NCBI GenBank assembly: GCA_003671075.1
Contig: QWPT01000007.1
Span: forward strand, 15,600-69,557
DNA: 53,958 nt
Source: Planctomycetota bacterium
GTDB taxonomy: Bacteria; Planctomycetota; Phycisphaerae; Phycisphaerales; SM1A02
Reading direction: 5' to 3'
Shown here: positions 30,051 to 36,970 of the stretch, piece by piece
Layout: each line of letters starts with the position of its first letter
How positions within the stretch are numbered: position 1 is the stretch's first letter
Position numbers and translations under genes: made by a program
The notes under the pieces: generated by a model
Seen by the model: the letters and a program-made list of their open reading frames with translations, nothing else
What the model was told of the DNA's origin: nothing
The model's database searches: none

Positions 30051-30131
30051 TGAAGAGTTTGATCGTCCTCAGAGGGTAAGCCCTCGCGATCAACAGCAAC
30101 CGAGCGGGTGACCGCCACGGTGCTGAGGAAC
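30051..30131 (+). ncRNA. Structured leader RNA resembling a SAM-clan riboswitch
   Basis: TTGATCG (30059-30065) pairs with CGATCAA (30087-30093) around a GAGGG-TAAG-CCCTC hairpin. A second arm runs CAGCA...CCG...GCGG-GTGA-CCGC...CGG-TGCTG (30094-30125) with a GNRA loop. TCCTCA (30066-30071) is complementary to TGAGGA (30124-30129), a possible pseudoknot. The order GCAACC...GGTGCT followed by AGGAAC recalls the SAM-I/SAM-IV core (GGCAACC...GGUGCUAA.UCC). Against this, no clear closing P1 helix is seen and no methionine gene follows. The structure is well supported; the ligand is a guess. Confidence 0.45.
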
Positions 30132-30387
30132 ATCGAAAAACCGCGGCGTTCGCGGCAATTTCGGTGATGCGGTGCAGGACGGTATCTACCGTCTCTTCAT
30201 CAAACTGGCGTTCGTCACGGACGCTGGAACATTCCAATCTCTCCTGCTCGGGGGTGAAAAGACGGTTTGAAAAAACCTTGCGATCGCGGCTGTCGGTCTT
30301 TGCTGCTTGATCTCGGCGCACTTGCGTGCACTGAACTCAACAGCAAGTTCTACGACTGGCGCGTCGCAAATCGAAAGGACAGATTGC

Positions 30388-31419
30388 ATGCGATCGAGCC
30401 GCGTAAGCCAAACTCTTCGAACACTTGTTGAAATCGGCAGGCCTGCATTTGTGTGGGGCGCGCCGGGCGTTGGGAAGAGCGCCGTCGTCCAGTCTCTTGC
30501 CAAGAGTCTTGACCGGCCCGTCATCGACATCCGCGCACCACTGCTTGATCCAACCGATCTCCGCGGCCTGCCTGCGGTGGTGGATGGACGAGCGGTCTGG
30601 GCACCGCCGTCGTTCCTTCCCGTCAAGACCGACAAGCCGGGCATCCTCTTCTTTGACGAGCTCAACGCTGCTCCCCCGCTGGTGCAAGCGAGCCTTTATC
30701 AGCTCGTGCTCGACCGCCGCGTGGGCGAGTATGTGCTGCCCGATGGTTGGCAGATCATCGCGGCGGGCAACCGAGCCGAGGACAGGTCGGTCGTGTTCCG
30801 CATGCCCGCCGCGCTGGCAAATCGCTTCATTCACCTCGAATTTGAGCCGCATTTCGACGACTGGTCTGAATGGGCGGTCACGGCCGGAGTTTCGCCAGTG
30901 GTGATCGCGTTCATTGCGGTGCGGCGCGAATTACTCGCGCCAAAGCCGGGGGAAGCGGATGGAATCGCCTTCGCCTCGCCCCGTTCGTGGCACATGCTGA
31001 GCGATGCGTATCTCGCGCTCGGAACCGAAGCCGGAGCGCTCGAGGTGTATCAGGGCTGCGTCGGCAAGGGAGCGGCGATCGAGTTTCTCGAGCATGCGAA
31101 GAAGTCGCTCTCGATCGAGGTCATCGAGCGGATCATCGGGCGGCCAGACGATGCGGTGTTGCCGACGAATGCTGGCGACCTGTGGGTGCTGGTGAAGCAC
31201 ATCGCGCAGCGCGTCAGGGAGCCGAAAGTCACGGCGGCGCTTGGTTCACTGCTCGGGAGGCTCGGGGCTGAATGGGCGGTGCGGCTTGCGCGTGACATTC
31301 TGCGCGTTTCGCCTGCGCTCGCGTTCAATCCCGCCGTCGCGGCATTTGCGAAGCGCAACGCAGATGTCCTTGTGCCCAAGCGTGCAGAGAAATCCGGTTG
31401 CGCTGAGGGGGTTTCGTGA
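30388..31419 (+). CDS. MoxR-type AAA+ ATPase of the retron operon
   Basis: 343 aa. MoxR ATPases usually act with a VWA protein to remodel or activate a client. Walker A is GAPGVGKS (residues 24-31), Walker B ILFFDELNAAPP, sensor 1 in IIAAGNRAED and the arginine region in ALANRFIHLEF. The C-terminal half is helical. AAAGGAC lies 8 nt before the ATG. The stop overlaps the GTG start of the VWA gene (GTGA), so the two are coupled. Its place immediately ahead of a retron suggests it is part of the effector or its control. A stand-alone MoxR/VWA role is the alternative. Confidence 0.85.
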   Translation: MRSSRVSQTLRTLVEIGRPAFVWGAPGVGKSAVVQSLAKSLDRPVIDIRAPLLDPTDLRGLPAVVDGRAVWAPPSFLPVKTDKPGILFFDELNAAPPLVQASLYQLVLDRRVGEYVLPDGWQIIAAGNRAEDRSVVFRMPAALANRFIHLEFEPHFDDWSEWAVTAGVSPVVIAFIAVRRELLAPKPGEADGIAFASPRSWHMLSDAYLALGTEAGALEVYQGCVGKGAAIEFLEHAKKSLSIEVIERIIGRPDDAVLPTNAGDLWVLVKHIAQRVREPKVTAALGSLLGRLGAEWAVRLARDILRVSPALAFNPAVAAFAKRNADVLVPKRAEKSGCAEGVS

Positions 31420-32753
31420 ATTGCATGACCTCAAGCGACCAGGGGCTCGTGCGCATCGACGATCCCGAACTTGCGCGGGATATCACGCGCGCGCGAATGC
31501 AGCTGCTTCTTGAACAGCCATCGCTTGCCGCCGCTGTGATGCGCATTCCCGTTGTGCAAGTCCACAGCAACTTGCTCGCGGAAGGCATCGGTATCGCGCC
31601 GGGGGCGATCATCGTGTCGCAAGCGCTTCGGCTCAAGGCGCAGCAACTCGTCGCCTACGCCTATGGCCACAACATCATTCACGCGTTGTTCGAACACCTC
31701 GAGCGGCGAGGCCGTCGGCAAGAGAAGGAATGGAACATCGCGATCGATATCGCGACGGCCGCGCTCTATGACCCGATTCTCGATCCGTCGACGCAAAATC
31801 AGAGTTCGGAATACGACATTCGCCCGCCTCGATCAACGAAGTTCGACGCCCTAGTCCAGAGCCTTGGCCATCTGAGTTGCGAGCAAATTTATCAAAGACT
31901 GATCGAGGAACAACTCAACAAACCCGCTGCGTCGACGAGCTATTCAGAAGTCACTGAACACGCACTGCCGGCCGCGGTCAACTTGCAAACGAAAGAGTGT
32001 CCGCTGCGATTCGACGGCGATCCAACCGGATGTGGCCATCGCGCCGACCTCGATGCCTTCATAAGTCCGCAAAACCAAATCACCGGCGACGATCACGCAT
32101 TGCTGCTGCAGGAAGTCTCCGAGGCGCTGCAAAGTGAAGGTCGCCTGCCAGGCAAGGTGAGTGGGCAGTGGTCGGAACTTGCCAAGCGCAATCGAACCCG
32201 TCGCGTGCCCTGGGAGCGTGTGTTCATCGAGCGTCTCGACGGGCTGGTTCCCATGGACTACCAGTCGTATCCGTTTGCCAAGCGGCATCTTTGGCGCGGG
32301 GTTTTCTTGCCCTCCTGCGCGCGAACGGGCGTCGGGCGAATCCTCTTTGCAATCGATACCTCGGGCTCGATGTCCTTGGCCATACTCGGACAGGTCGTCG
32401 ACCAAATCGGTCAACTTCGCCAATGCACGCACTGCTCGATCACGATCGCGCATTTCGATACCACGGTTCTCCGAGTTCAAGATTACGACACCTTTGATGA
32501 TCCGATCGACCGTGGATCGCTTGAGATGCCTGGGCGCGGCGGCACTGACTTGCGCGCACCGTTCGGGCTGCTTGATCAGCGGATGTACAACGGTGAACTC
32601 TTCGCGGGAATCGTGATAGCAACCGATGGGTACGGTCCGCTTCCAAGCAAATCATCGCAAGTGCCCGCGATTTGGCTCGTCCCTGGCGCCGTTGCCAACA
32701 CGTTTAACCCCCCGTTCGGCTCTGTGATTCGCTGCGAGGCGGATTCATGTTGA
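31416..32753 (+). CDS. VWA-domain protein with a degenerate metallopeptidase-like N-terminus (DUF2201-like)
   Basis: 445 aa from a GTG start that overlaps the ATPase stop. The N-terminal part resembles the DUF2201 putative metallopeptidase domain. Where HExxH is expected the sequence is GHNIIHALFEH (residues about 84-94), so the catalytic glutamate is replaced by Asn; LERRGRRQEKEWNIAIDIAT follows as in the family. The C-terminal VWA domain has an intact MIDAS: FAIDTSGSMS, GRGGTDL and ATDGYG. A middle segment has a Cys/His set (CPLRFDGDPTGCGHRAD). It is the usual partner of a MoxR ATPase, and its gene ends 31 bp before the a1 repeat of the retron RNA. Confidence 0.8.
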   Translation: MNCMTSSDQGLVRIDDPELARDITRARMQLLLEQPSLAAAVMRIPVVQVHSNLLAEGIGIAPGAIIVSQALRLKAQQLVAYAYGHNIIHALFEHLERRGRRQEKEWNIAIDIATAALYDPILDPSTQNQSSEYDIRPPRSTKFDALVQSLGHLSCEQIYQRLIEEQLNKPAASTSYSEVTEHALPAAVNLQTKECPLRFDGDPTGCGHRADLDAFISPQNQITGDDHALLLQEVSEALQSEGRLPGKVSGQWSELAKRNRTRRVPWERVFIERLDGLVPMDYQSYPFAKRHLWRGVFLPSCARTGVGRILFAIDTSGSMSLAILGQVVDQIGQLRQCTHCSITIAHFDTTVLRVQDYDTFDDPIDRGSLEMPGRGGTDLRAPFGLLDQRMYNGELFAGIVIATDGYGPLPSKSSQVPAIWLVPGAVANTFNPPFGSVIRCEADSC

Positions 32754-32784
32754 TTTCCATTTCCTCTCCAGTCGGCGCGCATTC

Positions 32785-32980
32785 GGATTGGTGCTTTCAG
32801 GACATCGTTTGTCCTGGTGTTTCGCCAGGCGTGAGTCGCGACGTTCATCGCATCAGCTGCGATGACAACGCCGCGACTGCCCGGTTGCTCAGTGCAGTGG
32901 CTCCTCTCAACCGCGCAGACGCGCCGTTGTCACCGCATCTGATGTTTGCAGTTCGTTCAGGAGCCTGAAAGCACCAATCC
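32785..32980 (+). ncRNA. Putative retron msr-msd element
   Basis: 196 nt between the VWA and RT genes. Ends: GGATTGGTGCTTTCAGG (a1, 32785-32801) and its perfect 17-nt complement (a2, 32964-32980). Inside, CCTGGTG-TTT-CGCCAGG (32813-32829) is a 7-bp hairpin with a UUU loop, as in msr RNAs such as Ec86. Next is a 37-bp gapless stem, 32851-32887 with 32908-32944 (32 of 37 pairs complementary), with a 20-nt loop, as expected for msd. A second small hairpin, TCATCGCA/TGCGATGA (32845-32865), competes with the foot of the long stem. The RT gene starts 57 nt after a2. The branching G, probably at the a1 end, cannot be fixed by eye. Confidence 0.85.
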
Positions 32981-33025
32981 CCATGCATGCTCGTGGTTGT
33001 GGAAGTCGCCAAATGGCGCACACAG

Positions 33026-33032
33026 AAGGAGG
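33026..33032 (+). promoter_or_regulatory. Perfect Shine-Dalgarno sequence that fixes the RT start
   Basis: AAGGAGG stands 5 nt before ATG 33038. Earlier in-frame ATG 32987 lies next to the a2 repeat without any ribosome binding site. Such a strong site is rare in this window. Confidence 0.8.
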
Positions 33033-33037
33033 CCAAT

Positions 33038-36000
33038 ATGCTCAACGGATATCGTCGACCAAATTCAATGGCTTCGCAACAAGGAGAGCAGTGCATTCAA
33101 TCTGTACCTTTTTGCTCCACCTTGCCGAACATCACTTCCGGCTTGAAGCACTGGGAAATGGATTGCGTCCGCCCTTCTACCTACTTCAAATCCATCGCGC
33201 TCCAACTTTGGACCGAACTGCAGATCGACAAAAATTTCGCGAAGGAATTGCAGAGAAATCATCGCAGCGCCAACGGACTTCAATGTGTTCGCTACCTACA
33301 CGCGACCGCCAAATCGGATGCCGACCGCGCGCTCACTTGGTTGTTTGCAACGCATTTGCTACCGAGCTGGAAACTCCCGCAGCCAATGCTTCCCATGTTG
33401 CTCGCACAATTGCAGCGCGAGTACAAAGACGTCGCCCTCGTGCAAGCGATCATGCGCATGGCCGATCAATCGGTGAAGGCGGGCGAGGCCGGTCGTGCGT
33501 TTGATCATGAGTTGGATCATGAGTTTGATCATGCACCCGAAGCTCTCGTGTTCGTCGATTCGGCTGATGCTCACCTGTTCTTGGAAGCAGCCAACAAAAA
33601 ATGCTCAGCCGATGCTCCCCTCTGGATGTGTTTGAGCACCTGCGTGCGACCCGACCGGAATGCCGCAAATGGTGCATGTGCATGCCCCTGCCACGCCCTT
33701 GAACCGTTGTCGCAGTTACGCCGCTTGTATTCGTTGCTTGCCCGCGCGCACCGGCGCGTGCCGCAGGGGAAAAATGCGTTCGAACTTGAGACTTTGTTGA
33801 GCGTCACGGATCTAAGTACACCAAACCCGACGGCGCACGGGCCAGTGGATTTGCGTCAGACTTCTCACGTTGCCCACAATCGCATCGATCGCTTCGGCCT
33901 TGATTTCATCATCAATCAGCTCCCATTCGGGTCGGTGATCGCCGGACCGCTGCGCAGAGCCATGCTCGATACGGTCTTTCTTGGTGAGTTTGCACCGTTC
34001 CTCGATTCGATCGCGAACGAGGCTCCGCCGGCAGGCAGGATGCGGCAACTGACCGATCGGCAAATCTCACATGCGCATTCGTTACGCGTCAGACATCGCA
34101 ACGAGTGGGATTCGGCCATAGGCGCAACGCTCGACCTTGTCACGGCGCGATCAACGGACGCCATTCCTGCTGATTCCAACGCCATTCAAGAGGACTGCTG
34201 GAACCATCTACGGATCGTCGACGCGATATTGCACGAGGCAAATCCTCGTCGCCGAATCGGCGAGTATCTGCGACGCATCGTCGCGCGCGAGGGGCCCGCG
34301 TTGCAACCTGACGCAGCAACGAAATGCCAGCCGACAGAGCCGCTCCTCGAGGCGATGGAACTCATCGGCAGAGCACTGATACTGCGCGAACTCCGCTCGA
34401 CAGTCGGCGGCCCGAAACCACTGACGAGCACATCGACCATGGGCTTGCTTGGACGATTCGCCATGCCGAGCGAATCCATCAGCAACTCGCTCAAACTGAA
34501 TCTCCCAGACCCACCGATCGCCGCTACCCCAAGCGCGCCTGAAGGTCCTTGGTATCGCCGCCAAGCCAATGATCCAAAGCACACGAACTTGGATTCGATC
34601 AAGCACTGCCTCAGGTGTCTCTATGGATGCCGTAGTGACGCGATCATGCTTTCGATTGCCAGCGTTTTTGATGGCCCCACGAAAGCGGTCGCGATGGCCA
34701 CCAGTGGCAACTGGCTCAAGCCTGGCGCGCTGGCTCGTTGGATGAGGACTTCATCGATTCCGTCAAGCAACCGTTTCGACTTCGTGCGCCAACTGACCCT
34801 GACCCATGGCGACAAGTTGGACAAGCTGCTTCCGATGTTCGCTCGGGAAAGAACATGGGACGACCACAGGCCATTATTCAAAGGTCAACAGCGTCCAACC
34901 AACGCAACCGAACAATGGCTGGTTCAATCGATTGAACTTCCGCCAAAGTCCCTAGCGTTGCTCTCGCCTCGCGCACGCAAGGCCTATCTCGCCAATTTCA
35001 TTCGGCGATATGGCGACCTCGCAACCAAATTCCTTGCGCCGAATTTTCAGAGCAGGATTCAGAGAGAGAAGAATGGTCAGTTGGATTTCGCGGGCAATGC
35101 GTTGGGGACGGTTGCGTGCGCGGTCAATGAATTGCCGTGGCGAACGGTGCGCGCTGCACTCCCTCTGCATGTCATCGAAACCGTGATTTCAGAGTCCAAG
35201 TTTGGGGCAGCGCGAGTGCCCGCGTCAGTTCCCCCATCAGTCCCCCCATCAGTTCCACTGGCTGATGTCAAAAAGCTTTTTAGCTACCACGGAGAATCTG
35301 CGTTGGTGGTTTGGGCGCGCGCATGGCACAGAATCGTGAGCAGCGCTGCGACAACTCAGTCCGGAAAGGCGCGCGCAACCAAAGCCTTGATTCGCAATAT
35401 CTCCAAGGGCAAGTTCAATCTACAGTGCTTCTGCGAATTAGCGTCGCAGCCACCGAGCGCATCGAAATCCAAGAAACGATTTGTGTCCGATTTTGCGACG
35501 ACGATCCTTGCGATTCCCGCCATCGTTCAGGCTCTGGTTTCGCAAAGTAAGAGCCTTGATCAAACCTGGTTTCTGCTTCAGAATTCGCGCGGACACGCGC
35601 TTGCGGATTTGCCGCGGAGCCAACTTGAGAATTTCGTGCTCTCTATTGATTCTGATCTCCGCGATATCTCAGATGGCCCACCAGGAGATTCGCCGGCGGA
35701 TGCCAAAAAATTGAATCGACCTTACCGAAAGGCTTTGCGAAGTCCGTTGAATTTCGTGGCGCAGTTTGTTGATGTGATTGCGCGCAGGCTCTGCACCGTT
35801 TCGGCATCGGACGATGCAGCCATTACTGCGCAGAAAATCGATCTCGCGCGGCTGCTGCTCCGCGTGATCGCGACCCGGGAGTTGCGCGCGCCCGCAAGCG
35901 TCGAGACCATCGAGTTGTTGACACAACGGCTTTCGACGCGGCGGGATGCGCAACTCACACGCAAGGCCGCGCAAGGCAGGTGCAAGCCGCTCAAAGAGCC

Positions 36001-36970
36001 TGCCGAAGAAACCACCGTGCTCGCCGTGGCGCTTGAACTCGCAAAGCAAGGTCTCGCCGATGAGTTTCAGCAGGTGCTGATGATCACACGCACCGCCTCG
36101 CTCGACGATCGCTATCGCGCACACCGAATCCCAAAGAAACGCGGGGGAATGCGGGAGATCCACCAACCTGACGCGGACCTCATGAGACTTCAGCGAAAGG
36201 TGCTTGCCCGCTTCCTTGCCCGCGCGCCGATCTCGGAGCACGCCCACGGTTTCGTTCGTGGGCGCGGGATTCTCACCAACGCGCTCGAGCACACCGGCAA
36301 ACGCGTTGTACTCAATGTCGATATCCGCAACTTCTTTGGATCGCTTCCGATCGAACACATTCGTGCGGCGCTGAACCAAACGCGCCTACGTTCGCAAGTC
36401 CCCAAAACGGAAAATCAAGGCTGGGCCGTGCGCGATAGAGAGAGCCTGTCCCCCGCTGCGCTTGATGTGCTGGTGAAGATCGTGACCCGAGCCGGCTCAC
36501 TTCCGCAAGGTGCTCCGACGAGTCCGGCGATCACCAACATCGCGCTTCGGCACACCGATGGAATCCTGGCGAAGGCCTGTCGCCGAATCGGCGTTTCCTA
36601 CACGCGATATGCCGACGACCTGACATTCTCGGGAGCGGACGGACCAGTCCAGGGCATCGTTCCCTTTGTGCGTGAACTTCTCACGCGGATCGGGCTTGAG
36701 CTCCATCCCGACAAAACGCATGTGTATCGAAGTGGCCGCCAGCAGCTGGTCACGGGGCTGGTGGTGAATTCCTGGCCGAACCTGCCGCGACGCGACCGAC
36801 GCAGGATGCGTGCCGCAGCACATCGGCTTGGCACGACAGGAAAAGCGCTGCGTTGGAAGGGTTCGCCGATGAGCCTCGCGGGCTTTCAGGGGCGGCTCTC
36901 GCTCCTCAACATGGTTGATGAGTCGCGCGCGGATTCGCTGCGACTTCTCGCCAAGATGGAACCTCGATGA
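33038..36970 (+). CDS. Retron-type reverse transcriptase with a ~1000-residue N-terminal extension
   Basis: 1310 aa; retron RTs are usually 300-400. The RT domain covers residues 1020-1300: IPKKRGGMREIHQP; NAxxH as TNALEH (N1081); motif A VLNVDIRNFFGS (D1095); SLPQGAPTSPAITNIAL; the catalytic YADD (Y1191) in RYADDLTFSG; and VTGLVVN (V1238) of the retron thumb. Residues 1-1000 are mostly helical and unrecognised. A Cys cluster lies at 189-217 (CSADAPLWMCLSTC...ACACPCH) and two 12-bp in-frame repeats lie at 33501-33536 and 35226-35261. A HEAT/ARM-like scaffold is possible. It should copy the msd RNA upstream. The stop overlaps the next ATG. Base composition looks less GC-rich in the N-terminal part than in neighbouring genes. 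Confidence 0.9.
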   Translation: MLNGYRRPNSMASQQGEQCIQSVPFCSTLPNITSGLKHWEMDCVRPSTYFKSIALQLWTELQIDKNFAKELQRNHRSANGLQCVRYLHATAKSDADRALTWLFATHLLPSWKLPQPMLPMLLAQLQREYKDVALVQAIMRMADQSVKAGEAGRAFDHELDHEFDHAPEALVFVDSADAHLFLEAANKKCSADAPLWMCLSTCVRPDRNAANGACACPCHALEPLSQLRRLYSLLARAHRRVPQGKNAFELETLLSVTDLSTPNPTAHGPVDLRQTSHVAHNRIDRFGLDFIINQLPFGSVIAGPLRRAMLDTVFLGEFAPFLDSIANEAPPAGRMRQLTDRQISHAHSLRVRHRNEWDSAIGATLDLVTARSTDAIPADSNAIQEDCWNHLRIVDAILHEANPRRRIGEYLRRIVAREGPALQPDAATKCQPTEPLLEAMELIGRALILRELRSTVGGPKPLTSTSTMGLLGRFAMPSESISNSLKLNLPDPPIAATPSAPEGPWYRRQANDPKHTNLDSIKHCLRCLYGCRSDAIMLSIASVFDGPTKAVAMATSGNWLKPGALARWMRTSSIPSSNRFDFVRQLTLTHGDKLDKLLPMFARERTWDDHRPLFKGQQRPTNATEQWLVQSIELPPKSLALLSPRARKAYLANFIRRYGDLATKFLAPNFQSRIQREKNGQLDFAGNALGTVACAVNELPWRTVRAALPLHVIETVISESKFGAARVPASVPPSVPPSVPLADVKKLFSYHGESALVVWARAWHRIVSSAATTQSGKARATKALIRNISKGKFNLQCFCELASQPPSASKSKKRFVSDFATTILAIPAIVQALVSQSKSLDQTWFLLQNSRGHALADLPRSQLENFVLSIDSDLRDISDGPPGDSPADAKKLNRPYRKALRSPLNFVAQFVDVIARRLCTVSASDDAAITAQKIDLARLLLRVIATRELRAPASVETIELLTQRLSTRRDAQLTRKAAQGRCKPLKEPAEETTVLAVALELAKQGLADEFQQVLMITRTASLDDRYRAHRIPKKRGGMREIHQPDADLMRLQRKVLARFLARAPISEHAHGFVRGRGILTNALEHTGKRVVLNVDIRNFFGSLPIEHIRAALNQTRLRSQVPKTENQGWAVRDRESLSPAALDVLVKIVTRAGSLPQGAPTSPAITNIALRHTDGILAKACRRIGVSYTRYADDLTFSGADGPVQGIVPFVRELLTRIGLELHPDKTHVYRSGRQQLVTGLVVNSWPNLPRRDRRRMRAAAHRLGTTGKALRWKGSPMSLAGFQGRLSLLNMVDESRADSLRLLAKMEPR
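33501..33536 (+). repeat. Three 12-bp in-frame repeats in the RT gene
   Basis: Units ttgatcatgagt, tggatcatgagt and ttgatcatgcac encode FDHE, LDHE and FDHA. They share the gatcatg core with intergenic arrays elsewhere in the window. Confidence 0.85.
35226..35261 (+). repeat. Three 12-bp in-frame Ser-Val-Pro-Pro repeats in the RT gene
   Basis: The unit tcagttccccca and two variants encode SVPP, SVPP and SVPL, a flexible linker in the N-terminal extension (residues about 730-742). Confidence 0.8.

Noticed and set aside
30052-30075. TGAAGAGTTTGATC followed by CTCAG, like the 5' end of 16S rRNA
   Set aside because: The match stops after about 14 bases and none of the following 16S sequence is present. 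The bases are better explained as part of the leader RNA stem.
30157-30330. Short frames of about 30-55 codons between the leader RNA and the ATPase gene
   Set aside because: None has a good start or ribosome binding site, they lie in different frames, and I recognise no family. A decayed gene is possible but not supportable.
32747-32968. Small plus-strand frame across the msr-msd element, with a similar DWCFQ frame on the minus strand
   Set aside because: The similarity on both strands is a result of the 17-bp inverted repeat. The interval is structured RNA and has no ribosome binding site.
33602-33690. Cys cluster of the RT extension as a SWIM zinc finger
   Set aside because: The order is not CxCx(n)CxH; spacing and residues do not fit, so only a possible metal site is noted.
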